Shown here piece by piece: positions 7,366 through 14,820 of a stretch of DNA of 23,965 nucleotides (its first letter is position 1; each line of letters begins with the position of its first letter). Under the pieces are notes generated by a model. That model did not search any database. It saw only the letters and a list, made by a program, of their open reading frames with translations, and was not told the DNA's origin. This stretch comes from JAACEU01 sp043816165. Lineage in GTDB: Bacteria > Patescibacteriota > Gracilibacteria > UBA1369 > LOWO2-01-FULL-3. Location of the stretch: contig JBDRIE010000035.1 of the NCBI GenBank assembly GCA_043816165.1, positions 1 through 23,965 on the forward strand. Reading direction: 5' to 3'. The translations under genes and the position numbers were made by a program.

Positions 7366-8398
7366 AGGCGTACAATTTACGTAATCTTTTTTGAATTTCT
7401 TCCGGTTCAATGTCGCTTAGTTTGTTTACCATAATCATTCTGATGATTAGGGCGTTATTCTTTTTTGCTAAGAAATATGCGATTAATGGTTCCGGTCCGA
7501 ATGCTCGTAATTTTGCGAGTCTGATGTAGTCGATCAGATAATTTTCTATTTCTCTTTCCAGGTAAATGAATGTTTTTTCTTCTTTGTAATGTTTGTAACC
7601 TTCTTCGACTATTTTTGCATAGTCGGTTGGTCTCATGACTTCGGGGAAGTCTGCCAAATTGTGTTTATAGGCTTCCTGTAGTTTTGCATATGGAATTTTT
7701 CCGTTCCAAATGAATGCGATTTCGTATAGATCGAGCTCTTTTTCTTGTGCTTTCATTCGGAAGAATAGGCGAATGTTACTGAGGTCGATTAATTTTTTCA
7801 CGTAATTGACCAAAAATTCGCTTTGTGAGTCTTGAGCAATTCCGTAAACGATTTTCATTAGTTTTTGATCTAAATAGAGATCAATCACTTGGGGATTTCT
7901 GTCTTCTTTCTCAAATAATTCCTGAACTTTTACGATCTTTTTCTTGATGTAGAGTTCTGTGTGTTCGTCTATTCCCCAAGGATTTAAAATTCCTTCGAAA
8001 ATGAAATCTCTGAGTGCTTCCAATGGAATTGCACCCATTTCATTCATTAGGTCTTCAACGTCTTCGTATGTTTTGTCGCTTAGTTTGGCTTTGATAAGTG
8101 TTTTTATGTTGTGGAAGTCGTATTGGTGAAGTAAAAGGTTCAAAATCTTCTTGTCCGGTGTCGCCTTTGTCAGCACTTCTTTGATATCGAGCAGTCCTTC
8201 ATCAATGACTTTCTGAAATTCGCTTGGATCCTCTATTCCGGCTTTATTGTCTGAATAATCGAACTCGTTTAGAACTTTGAATGCCTCCTTCCCGGATGTG
8301 GCAAGGGTCATTCTTTCTACTTCGTTTTCGTTTAAAAGTAGAGCTTCTAAGGTTCTTACCAGGCCTACACTATATGCAAAATCGTGTTTGTTGGTCAT
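7364..8398 (-). CDS. atpC (ntpC): V/A-type ATPase subunit C (d-type, caps the rotor ring)
   Basis: A 344-residue all-helical subunit that joins the central stalk to the membrane rotor ring. It lacks catalytic motifs, as expected. The family signature is in the overall pattern: DFAYSVGLVRTLEALLL at the start, LLLHQYDFHNIKTLIKAKL near 105-125, and the tail GPEPLIAYFLAKKNNALIIRMIMVNKL followed by IQKRLRKLYA, characteristic of V-ATPase C/AC39. Length fits (about 330-350). Its ATG overlaps the stop of subunit E by one base (TAATG). The stop codon lies inside a small hairpin element. Confidence 0.94.
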   Translation of the reverse strand: MTNKHDFAYSVGLVRTLEALLLNENEVERMTLATSGKEAFKVLNEFDYSDNKAGIEDPSEFQKVIDEGLLDIKEVLTKATPDKKILNLLLHQYDFHNIKTLIKAKLSDKTYEDVEDLMNEMGAIPLEALRDFIFEGILNPWGIDEHTELYIKKKIVKVQELFEKEDRNPQVIDLYLDQKLMKIVYGIAQDSQSEFLVNYVKKLIDLSNIRLFFRMKAQEKELDLYEIAFIWNGKIPYAKLQEAYKHNLADFPEVMRPTDYAKIVEEGYKHYKEEKTFIYLEREIENYLIDYIRLAKLRAFGPEPLIAYFLAKKNNALIIRMIMVNKLSDIEPEEIQKRLRKLYA

Positions 8399-8961
8399 TA
8401 AAATAAGAGTTTATTTAGTTTGATTTCCAGGTCTTCGCGTAATTGTTCTTTTACGATAGTTGAAAAAGAATTATCTATTTCAACAGTATCGGTTTTGAGA
8501 ATGAAACCTCCGCTTAACTTTTCACTTTTTTCTGAAAGGAAATAACTTTTTCCAGATTTTTGAATTGCAGCTTTTGTTGCCTCTTCTTTGCCTTTTGCAG
8601 GGACAACTACTACGTTGTCACCTTTTAGTTCGGTATTTTTGAGCATAGTTGTTAAAACTTCTTCATAATTGTCGAGCTTTGAAAGTTCTTCTACAGCACT
8701 TTCCAGAGCTTCTTCAAGTATTTGTCTTTTAGCATGAAGCAGTTGGTTTTTTCGCTCGATTTCAGCTAGATTTTCAGCTTTAGCAATGATCTTTTTGGTG
8801 TTTTCTTCAACTTTTCTGTGCATTTCTTCATCGATATCTTTTTGCTTTTCTTTATTCTCTTTTTCCAACTGTTCGATCTTTGCTTTATATTCTTTTTCCA
8901 GCTCAGCAACTTTGAGGGCAGCTTCTTTCTTAATTTTTTCTAAAATGTCTGATAAAGCCAT
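8398..8961 (-). CDS. atpE (ntpE): V/A-type ATPase subunit E (peripheral stalk)
   Basis: A 187-residue peripheral stalk subunit. The N-terminal half (about 1-85) is a charged coiled coil rich in Lys and Glu, which pairs with the G/H subunit to form the stator. The C-terminal half is a compact domain that binds subunit B, with VVVVPAKGKEE and SGGFILKTDTVEIDNSFSTIVKEQL, the typical GG(F/V)-x-L stretch of subunit E. Length matches the family. It lies between K and C and shares one base with the start of C. Confidence 0.93.
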   Translation of the reverse strand: MALSDILEKIKKEAALKVAELEKEYKAKIEQLEKENKEKQKDIDEEMHRKVEENTKKIIAKAENLAEIERKNQLLHAKRQILEEALESAVEELSKLDNYEEVLTTMLKNTELKGDNVVVVPAKGKEEATKAAIQKSGKSYFLSEKSEKLSGGFILKTDTVEIDNSFSTIVKEQLREDLEIKLNKLLF

Positions 8962-8965
8962 ATGT

Positions 8966-9457
8966 TTAAAGTTTAATAAAGAATACGAGTAGTGCGCTAA
9001 CTAGGAATCCAAGTACTGCGTATGTTTCTACCATCGCTGATAGGACCATAGCTTTACCCATTTGAGAATCGTCTTTTGCAATCATTCCCATACCTGCAGC
9101 TGATACTTTTCCTTGGTGAACACCTGAGAAAAGACAAGCAAGTCCACATGGTACACAAGCGAACATTAGTTGTAGTCCTTGTGCTGTAGAGATGTCTTTT
9201 GGTTCTCCTGTTAGAACTCCTGTAAAAAGAAGGATCAAGAATCCAATCAAGAATCCATAGATACCTTGTGTTCCCGGTAGAGCTTCCAGGATAAGAACTT
9301 TACCGAATTTTTCCGGTTGTTCAGTTGTTACTCCCGCACCGGCTTGTCCGGCAAGACCTACACCTACTGAAGAACCAATTCCTCCGAGTCCCACAGCTAT
9401 TCCGGCTCCTGCCAGTGCTAGTCCGAGACCCCATCCTGTTGATACAATTTCTTCCAT
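8966..9457 (-). CDS. atpK (ntpK): V/A-type ATPase subunit K (rotor ring, double hairpin), Na+-type
   Basis: A 163-residue membrane rotor subunit with four transmembrane helices made of two fused hairpins. Helix 4 carries the ion-binding Glu144 in MVETYAVLGF. The first hairpin has no carboxylate at the equivalent place (PGTQGIYGF), so there is one ion site per four helices. All five Na+ ligands described for Enterococcus hirae NtpK (L61, T64, Q65, Q110, E139) have counterparts here: Leu60, Thr63, Gln64, Gln115 (in SGVHQGK) and Glu144. Sodium coupling is therefore the likely reading, though it is inferred. Glu58 is an extra acidic residue in helix 2 where NtpK has Gln. The gene lies between I and E. 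Confidence 0.95.
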   Translation of the reverse strand: MEEIVSTGWGLGLALAGAGIAVGLGGIGSSVGVGLAGQAGAGVTTEQPEKFGKVLILEALPGTQGIYGFLIGFLILLFTGVLTGEPKDISTAQGLQLMFACVPCGLACLFSGVHQGKVSAAGMGMIAKDDSQMGKAMVLSAMVETYAVLGFLVSALLVFFIKL

Positions 9458-9474
9458 AATAATTGTTTGTTAAA

Positions 9475-11454
9475 TTATTTTTTTATATAAACGTACTTTG
9501 TTTTTTTGCTAAATGGCTTGAAGTCTTGTCCTCCACCTTCCATAAATTTCGTAAAGAACTCCACGAATTGTAGACGTCCTGAGTGGATGAAAGATCCAAG
9601 TGCGTTGATAAGTAGATTGAAAATATGTCCTCCAATAAACACGACTGCCATAATCAGCCATCCAACGTATGGAATTCCTCCCACCAAGGCCGCAACTGTA
9701 TTCACAGCGAGACCAATGATTGCCGTAGCTAGCCCGAGTGCCAGAAGACGTGAATAAGATAGTATATCTCCCATGTATCCGACGAGCCCATACAAGCTCA
9801 AAACTCCTGAAACCGCTTTTCCGATGATGCTAGGCTTTTCTCTTCCTTGTGTAAGTATTAATAATCCGGCAGCTGCGATCACCCACCATTTTCCTACGGG
9901 AGCCAGTGCGTTAAGAGCCGGAACTGCTGAGGTTACTATGAAGAATCCGATTCCAGTAAGCATAAATACCCATGATCCGGTACCGAGGATTGCATCTTTT
10001 TTGTTGTTGTGTCTGAAATCGTGAACCATTTTTATTACTACGCCGAGCAATACTTGGATGAATCCGAGTGCCAGGGAAAGGATAAGAACCAGGATTGGAT
10101 TGGTGATTGCGTTTATTTTTTGGAAGATGAAGAGTTGCTCTCCATTTTCTGCTGTATAAGTAAGTGCTTCCGGTACTTGGTCAGGTGTTAATCCAAACCA
10201 ACCTCCAAAGATAGCTCCCATAAAGAAAGTCACAATTCCTGCATACATCAACAATCGAACCAGGTTTCGGATTCCTTCCGGTAGCCTGAACTTTTTGAGA
10301 ATCAAAGCCATTACTATAAACATGATAATTCCATATCCTGCATCTGTAAGGCATAATGCGAAGAAAATGATGAAGAATATTGCCAAAAACGGAGTTGGAT
10401 CTAATTCGTCGTATCTTGGGAGTCCATATACTCTTGTAACGGCTTCAAAAGGAGACATAAACTTGTTGCTTTTGAGAACAACCGGTGGGTGTTCTCCTTC
10501 TTTTGGTTCGATTTTTGAGATTTCGAATTCTTTTGTCTCTTTTTCGAGTTTTTCTTCCAGTTTTGGAATGTTTGCATCGGCAACCCACCCTTGAATTACG
10601 AAAGTGTGGTCGGTTTCTCCGAAGTTTCTTCCGGTTTCAAGTTTTTCTTTTTGCCATTGGAAGTAATCGTGGACGGTTTTTAGGTCATCCAGACTTTTTG
10701 CAAGGTTTTTGAGTTCTTTTTCAGTTTCTTCAATGATTTTTTGATTATCTTTGATGTTTTCTCTTTGTTCTGTTAGATAATCACTCATTTTTCCATTGTA
10801 TTGTGGAAAATCAGCTTCTGAGAATTTGTGTTCGGATAGGATTTTTGAGATTTCCTCTTCCAGTTCTTTGCTAAAAATAAGTATGAAATATATTTCCGTG
10901 TCGCCTTCGTGGATTTTATCACTGCTGATAAGGTCGCTTATTTTGTGGGTTTTTTCTATTAATGAATTGAAGAGTATTGATTTTACGCTACCAGCCAGTA
11001 CTTTTGTGTGGTCAGTATCTTTGATTACTTGTAGGTCGATGTCGAGGGATTTCCATGCCCCGTAAAGCTGAATGTTGTTTTCGCGCACAGTAATGTCATT
11101 TTTTGCTTTTGTAAGGTCTTCTTCGATTTTTGTGCATTCTTTTATTATTGAGTCATAATCGAATTCTTTTTCTTTTTCAACAACTTCTTTCATAGTTGTT
11201 TCAATAGGACCGTCAAATAAGCCTTTTTTCTTTCCGTAGTTAGAAAGAAGGTTTATCGCAAATTCGAGATTTGCGTATGTGAGTTCTGTTTTTTGTAATT
11301 TGTTAAGGTTTTTGTATGTTTCCGGTTTTAGTTCCGACTCTTCATTGATTTCGGTAACATCCATAGCTCCTGTATTTTGGAGAATATCAAGAATTTTGTC
11401 TTTGTGCTGTGCAGAAGCAAGCAACTGGATTTTTTTCATTTCGGCTAGAGCCAT
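9475..11454 (-). CDS. atpI (ntpI): V/A-type ATPase subunit I (stator membrane subunit a)
   Basis: A 659-residue subunit that holds the half-channels and contacts the rotor ring. The soluble N-terminal half (about 1-345) is largely helical with coiled coil. The membrane half has about seven to eight hydrophobic segments starting near 355 (TPFLAIFFIIFFALCLTDAG). Two conserved arginines of the ion path are visible: Arg569 in DILSYSRLLALGLA and Arg627 in SGRLQFVEFF. The tail FMEGGGQDFKPF is a family signature. Length agrees with relatives (about 640-670). It follows the G/H stalk gene by five bases. Confidence 0.96.
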   Translation of the reverse strand: MALAEMKKIQLLASAQHKDKILDILQNTGAMDVTEINEESELKPETYKNLNKLQKTELTYANLEFAINLLSNYGKKKGLFDGPIETTMKEVVEKEKEFDYDSIIKECTKIEEDLTKAKNDITVRENNIQLYGAWKSLDIDLQVIKDTDHTKVLAGSVKSILFNSLIEKTHKISDLISSDKIHEGDTEIYFILIFSKELEEEISKILSEHKFSEADFPQYNGKMSDYLTEQRENIKDNQKIIEETEKELKNLAKSLDDLKTVHDYFQWQKEKLETGRNFGETDHTFVIQGWVADANIPKLEEKLEKETKEFEISKIEPKEGEHPPVVLKSNKFMSPFEAVTRVYGLPRYDELDPTPFLAIFFIIFFALCLTDAGYGIIMFIVMALILKKFRLPEGIRNLVRLLMYAGIVTFFMGAIFGGWFGLTPDQVPEALTYTAENGEQLFIFQKINAITNPILVLILSLALGFIQVLLGVVIKMVHDFRHNNKKDAILGTGSWVFMLTGIGFFIVTSAVPALNALAPVGKWWVIAAAGLLILTQGREKPSIIGKAVSGVLSLYGLVGYMGDILSYSRLLALGLATAIIGLAVNTVAALVGGIPYVGWLIMAVVFIGGHIFNLLINALGSFIHSGRLQFVEFFTKFMEGGGQDFKPFSKKTKYVYIKK

Positions 11455-11459
11455 ATTTG

Positions 11460-11789
11460 CTAGCTTTTTATATGATTTAGGAATGTAGAGACTATTTCTT
11501 TTGCTGAGTCCGGTAATTTTGAGTTGGCTTCTGAGATGATTTTGTTTTTTTCGCTCTGTGCTGTGGCCATTTTTGATTTAAAAAGTTCACCGGCCTCTTT
11601 TTTTGTGGTTCCGAGCTTTTCCATTCCTTTGTCTCTGAGTTCTTCTTTGAATGCAGCTGTTTTTTCCTCTAGATCTTCCGCATGTTTTATGACTTTTTCG
11701 TCAAAATCTTTTTTTGCTTGTTCGATCTTCTCTTTAAGTTCTTGTTCAGCGTTCTTTATTTGAGATATTGGATCGTTTTGAGTAGTCAT
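11460..11789 (-). CDS. atpH (ntpF): V/A-type ATPase peripheral stalk subunit G/H
   Basis: A 109-residue, highly charged coiled-coil protein (heptads over about 8-95), rich in Lys and Glu with no Cys and no hydrophobic segment. Sequence alone is weak evidence because coiled coils look alike, but size and position decide it: it is the first gene of the operon immediately before subunit I, where Enterococcus ntpF and archaeal ahaH lie. It would pair with subunit E in the stator stalk. No Shine-Dalgarno sequence is present. It is preceded by a 60-base leader that can form an attenuator-like structure. Confidence 0.85.
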   Translation of the reverse strand: MTTQNDPISQIKNAEQELKEKIEQAKKDFDEKVIKHAEDLEEKTAAFKEELRDKGMEKLGTTKKEAGELFKSKMATAQSEKNKIISEANSKLPDSAKEIVSTFLNHIKS

Positions 11790-11798
11790 ATTGTGCAG

Positions 11799-11835
11799 AA
11801 GTTAGTGAAAAAACCCTAACTTATTAAAGTTAAGG
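11799..11835 (-). terminator. Intrinsic terminator with competing antiterminator in the ATPase operon leader
   Basis: On the minus strand CCTTAACTT (11827-11835) pairs over nine bases with AAGTTAGGG (11814-11822) around a TAAT loop, and a run of six T follows (11808-11813). Immediately after, CTAACTT (11799-11805) can pair perfectly with the AAGTTAG part of the same arm, which would break the terminator. The structure lies downstream of the predicted promoter and upstream of the first gene. It might instead simply end read-through from the upstream exonuclease gene. Confidence 0.6.
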
Positions 11836-11856
11836 ATATTGATTTTTGCCGGAGAA

Positions 11857-11885
11857 ATTTTAAGCACGAAAATGGAAAAAGTCAA
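11857..11885 (-). promoter_or_regulatory. Promoter of the ATPase operon
   Basis: On the minus strand TTGACT (11880-11885), a 17-base spacer and TAAAAT (11857-11862): five of six matches in each box with ideal spacing. Predicted start near 11850, leaving a leader of about 60 bases before the ATG at 11789, the longest mRNA leader among the predicted promoters here. Confidence 0.7.
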
Positions 11886-11903
11886 TAGTCAAAAATTCTA
11901 AAT

Positions 11904-14243
11904 CTATGTGTTCTCCTTGACATTTTGAGCTAACGTTGAAAGATTGACAATTTTTATTGTGGCTAAGTTTTTTAAATTTTCCGTGATGACTTCACCGTAA
12001 TCTTTTTCGACTAACCGGGAGTCCAATAATACAACTTCTTTTTGTTTAGCCGTATTTGGGAGGGAATTGATCATTTTTTTGAGTGTAAATGCGGCTCGGG
12101 GTATCTGAAATTCTATGAATGGATTTCTGTAATTCTTGCTTGTTGCCGTGATATAAGGGACGGAAGGGGGGTCGAATGGGATTTTGTGAATGATTATTGA
12201 GTCTATTAGATCGTGATCTTTGAAATTTTCCCAGAAGTTTGGGGTAACGAAGAGGACTGAGTTGTTGGGGTCTTGCTTGAATTGTTCTCTTAATTTACCA
12301 AGTGATCCTGTCATTTGAGAGACTGTTTTGATGTTTAGGTTACTTAAGTGTTTGCTTAGTTTGAGAGTGAAGGTGCTGAGTTGTTGTTTTGAGTTAAAAA
12401 TTATTGCGGTTCGGCCTTTTCGTTCCGGGAGGTATGATTCCAGGAATTTCTCTACCGAGTCTCTTTCGGCAGAAGAGTCTTGAGTGATGAAAATTTCGAG
12501 GTCTTCTCTTTTTCCTCCGGTTTTTATGAGGGGAGTTGATTTGTCGAGGCCGAGAAGGTCTTTTGTGAAGGCTCCATCGTCGTTGAAGTCGATATTTTCA
12601 CTGATGATTGTGAATTTTCCCGCATTGTTTATGATTTTTTGTAAAGATTCTTTTGTTGAGTATGGATATAGCCTTATTACTATGTTTTCTGAAAAGTCTT
12701 TTTCTATCCAGATAAAATTATGTTCGAGATTCGGTTTCAAAAATGTATCTTGCAGGGCTTTTAGTGAGGACTTCCAGTTTTGGAGATCAATTTCGTTTTT
12801 CTCATTTTTGATTTCGGCCACCGCCTTGGCGGGGTCTGCGACAAGTTTTTTTGATGATTCTATTAGATTTGCGATTGATGATATTAAATCTTTGCACGTG
12901 GAAGAGGCTAAAATGTCAGGTTTTATTTCGCACCTTGCTGTGTACTGATTTTGGTCATTGTATTTTTCGAAAAGCAGGCCAATGAGTCCGAAAATGATTG
13001 TTGATGTTGATGATAATGATTGCGTCGTTTCGTTTTCTCCTAAAATTCTGAGTTGGGAGAGCAGAACATCCAGCTTTAAATAATGTGAATTGTCGAAGGC
13101 TATTGATTGGACGAATTTTTCAGAATTAATGATTATTAGTTCACGAGCAGGTGGATTTTTTTCGATTGTGTATTGGTGTGAGCAAACTGCCGGTGATGGT
13201 TTGTCTTTTTCAAGGGCTTTTTTGAAAAAATATTCCGTGTCTTCGTTTGCTTGGATATTTATTGATGGAATTAATGTTTTTTCTTCATTGAAGAAGATTA
13301 TTTCGCTTAGGTGTCCGGTTTCCGTTTGTTCTTTCCAGATCAGGAGTTTGAGTAGGGTTGTGAATTCATATTTTTCAAAATGATTTTTTTTCTCGAATTC
13401 TTCTAATCTTTTTAATGATAGGTATTTTGAAGGAGAATCAATTTTTGCAATGTTTTTTGGAAGAGAATCTGATATTTGTTTGAAAATTTGATCCGGAATG
13501 GAAATGTATGAGTCTTTGTCGATATTTTCAGACAGTTCTTTTATTAGATCTTGGTATGGTGGTTTTATTTCAATGAGAGTCGAATCTTGAGTTTCTAATA
13601 TTTTTTTTAGATATGGAGATGGTTTGAATTCAGCAGTTATGTTTTCTCGTTCAAATGATCTTGGATCTCTCGGCTCTATTGATAATAAAAAATCTTTTAG
13701 TTCCCAATCGGTTTTTTTGCATAAATTTTTAATTTTTTCGATTAATTCTGTCGGGAGGTGACTGAAATGATCTGCGAGTTTCATGAAAAGTTCCATTGCG
13801 GCTATTGAATCGTCAATGGCTCGGTGTTTTTCTTCGTGTTCCAGTTTTAATTGATGGCTGAGGATTTCGAGGCTATAGGAGGGGAGTCCCGGAAGTAGTA
13901 TGCTTGCCAATTGGCATGTGTCGTATTCCGGATTTTTGATTTCAATGCCGTTTGTCCGTAAAAATCCGGTGTCAAATTGGATATTGTGTCCAACAATCGG
14001 CAGGTCTCCTATGAAGGCGGCTATTTCTTCGGCTTTTTCTGAAAATTGTGGTGCGTTTGCCAGGTCTTCGTCTGTAATATGGGTTATGTGAGTAATTATA
14101 TCCGGAAGCTTTGTTCCGGGGTTGGCAAGGAACTGTAATCTTTCTTTTTCTCCGTTGAGGTCAAATTTTATTGCACCAAATTCTATTATTTTATCATTGT
14201 TTGGGTCGAAGCCTGTTGTCTCGAGGTCGAGCGATATAAACAT
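11904..14243 (-). CDS. DnaQ-like 3'-5' exonuclease fused to a degenerate DinG-type helicase
   Basis: A 779-residue protein with the domain order of the Firmicutes exonuclease/DinG fusion. Residues 1-165 form a DEDDh exonuclease with all catalytic residues: Asp6 and Glu8 (SLDLETTG), Asp91 (HNIQFDTGFL), His140 and Asp145 (HRAIDDS). Residues about 205-779 align by pattern with XPD/DinG helicases (LLIWKEQTETGHLSEI, SVLFVTPNFWE, KIPFDPPSVPY, VVLLDSRL...YG), but every motor motif is missing. KPPYQD (227-232) replaces Walker A, NSEK (373-376) replaces DEAH, and KKMINSLPN (722-730) replaces the QGxGRxIR motif. The Fe-S cysteines are also not seen. The likely reading is an active nuclease with a non-hydrolysing helicase-fold domain, perhaps for DNA binding. 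It ends before the ATPase promoter and has its own promoter. Confidence 0.9.
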   Translation of the reverse strand: MFISLDLETTGFDPNNDKIIEFGAIKFDLNGEKERLQFLANPGTKLPDIITHITHITDEDLANAPQFSEKAEEIAAFIGDLPIVGHNIQFDTGFLRTNGIEIKNPEYDTCQLASILLPGLPSYSLEILSHQLKLEHEEKHRAIDDSIAAMELFMKLADHFSHLPTELIEKIKNLCKKTDWELKDFLLSIEPRDPRSFERENITAEFKPSPYLKKILETQDSTLIEIKPPYQDLIKELSENIDKDSYISIPDQIFKQISDSLPKNIAKIDSPSKYLSLKRLEEFEKKNHFEKYEFTTLLKLLIWKEQTETGHLSEIIFFNEEKTLIPSINIQANEDTEYFFKKALEKDKPSPAVCSHQYTIEKNPPARELIIINSEKFVQSIAFDNSHYLKLDVLLSQLRILGENETTQSLSSTSTIIFGLIGLLFEKYNDQNQYTARCEIKPDILASSTCKDLISSIANLIESSKKLVADPAKAVAEIKNEKNEIDLQNWKSSLKALQDTFLKPNLEHNFIWIEKDFSENIVIRLYPYSTKESLQKIINNAGKFTIISENIDFNDDGAFTKDLLGLDKSTPLIKTGGKREDLEIFITQDSSAERDSVEKFLESYLPERKGRTAIIFNSKQQLSTFTLKLSKHLSNLNIKTVSQMTGSLGKLREQFKQDPNNSVLFVTPNFWENFKDHDLIDSIIIHKIPFDPPSVPYITATSKNYRNPFIEFQIPRAAFTLKKMINSLPNTAKQKEVVLLDSRLVEKDYGEVITENLKNLATIKIVNLSTLAQNVKENT

Positions 14244-14249
14244 GATTTT

Positions 14250-14277
14250 ATACTATATTAATTGAAGTTTTATGCAA
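14250..14277 (-). promoter_or_regulatory. Promoter of the exonuclease/DinG-like gene, leaderless arrangement
   Basis: On the minus strand TTGCAT (14272-14277), a 16-base spacer and TAGTAT (14250-14255), then six bases to the ATG at 14243. TATAAA three bases before the ATG is an alternative -10 with a longer spacer. Either way almost no leader remains. Confidence 0.5.
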
Positions 14278-14331
14278 TCTCTTTGTTAGTTTATATTGAA
14301 ACATTTTGTTATAGATGTCCATCTTAGAATT

Positions 14332-14359
14332 TTGACATTTATTTTCTAAGAGGTATGAT
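14332..14359 (+). promoter_or_regulatory. Strong promoter of the structured RNA
   Basis: A perfect TTGACA at 14332-14337, a 16-base spacer and TATGAT at 14354-14359 (five of six). This is the best consensus promoter in the window. It points rightward into a region with no convincing protein gene, with a predicted start near 14366. Confidence 0.72.
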
Positions 14360-14361
14360 GA

Positions 14362-14717
14362 TTTGAATTTTAAAAAAATGAAATTCAAACGCCCTAGAAA
14401 AGCAACTTGAAAACAAAAACAAAAAACTCTCTAGTGATGAGAGCTGGAGGGAATGAAAAAATTCGTTTCCTCTGCTGTCCTCGCTAAGTGATGATCATGT
14501 AACCTTTGAGGATATGGTCGGAGATGATTGGACTGATCCAATCACTGTTCTGCTCCTTTCCTGGACCTTCGGGACTAGCGATCGGGGATCACAGACGGCC
14601 GGTGGTGCGGCTGAAAATAACACCAAAGCCTGGCAAGGAATAAACAAAAACAAAAATAAAAGTTCTCAGCGCAAGCTGGTAGGAAAACTTTTCACCCCGT
14701 TCATCGGGGTTTTTTTT
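14362..14717 (+). ncRNA. Structured non-coding RNA of unknown family, about 350 nt
   Basis: Bounded by a strong promoter and an intrinsic terminator. Predicted hairpins: 14362-14370/14381-14389 (9 bp; it begins a few bases before the predicted start); 14427-14431/14439-14443; 14446-14457/14462-14473 (12 bp, AAAA loop); 14476-14482/14508-14514; 14525-14532/14537-14544 (8 bp); 14561-14567/14572-14578 capped by a C(UUCG)G tetraloop; 14596-14601/14608-14613, whose GGUG loop could pair with CACC at 14621-14624; and 14667-14670/14675-14678 capped by GCAA, a GNRA loop. The 12-bp stem needs three or four G-U pairs on the plus strand that would be A-C mismatches on the minus strand, so plus is the transcribed strand. 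Two A-rich linkers (14411-14426, 14640-14661) flank the core. I could not match it to RNase P, tmRNA, SRP, 6S or a known riboswitch. Confidence 0.65.
14694..14717 (+). terminator. Intrinsic terminator of the structured RNA
   Basis: ACCCCG (14694-14699), a five-base loop, CGGGGT (14705-14710), then eight consecutive T (14710-14717). Only the plus strand has the T-run, so it ends rightward transcription. Confidence 0.85.
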
Positions 14718-14733
14718 ATAGCATAATTTCCAG

Positions 14734-14820
14734 AGATTCATGGATTTAATAAATTTACTTGAAACGTCCTCGCTTCCGCTGCGAATTGTTTCGTCGTAAA
14801 TTTATTAAATCCATGAATCT
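14734..14820. repeat. Perfect 25-bp inverted repeat at the 3' end of carA
   Basis: The 25 bases at 14734-14758 are the exact reverse complement of 14796-14820, with a 37-base centre. The centre adds GAAAC (14761-14765) against GTTTC (14788-14792) and a short CGC/GCG stem. The right arm encodes CarA residues 356-364 (RFMDLINL and part of Arg364); the left arm contains the carA stop codon and then non-coding sequence. No T-run follows on either strand, and no clear target duplication flanks it. Confidence 0.92.

Noticed and set aside
12484..12948. A 154-codon plus-strand frame
   Set aside because: Antisense to the exonuclease/DinG-like gene, with no motif and no leader.
14427..14443. CTCTC/GAGAG hairpin followed by six T on the minus strand, like a leftward terminator
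   Set aside because: Only five pairs with no GC-rich core and no convincing leftward transcription unit through the region; kept as a hairpin of the plus-strand RNA, though it could also stop carA read-through.
14545..14575. Minus-strand similarity to the SRP RNA core (GGTCCAGGAAAGGAGCAG)
   Set aside because: The tetraloop and the flanking S-domain pairing do not fit, and promoter, G-U pairs, UUCG and GNRA loops and terminator all favour a plus-strand RNA.
14514..14726. A 70-codon plus-strand reading frame over the structured RNA
   Set aside because: It runs through the hairpins and the terminator T-run, its composition (NKNKNK from the A-rich linker) is not protein-like, and nothing supports a start.
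14734..14820. The inverted repeat as a MITE-like mobile element
   Set aside because: No target-site duplication is visible and the right arm is explained as ancestral carA coding sequence; an inverted duplication is simpler.
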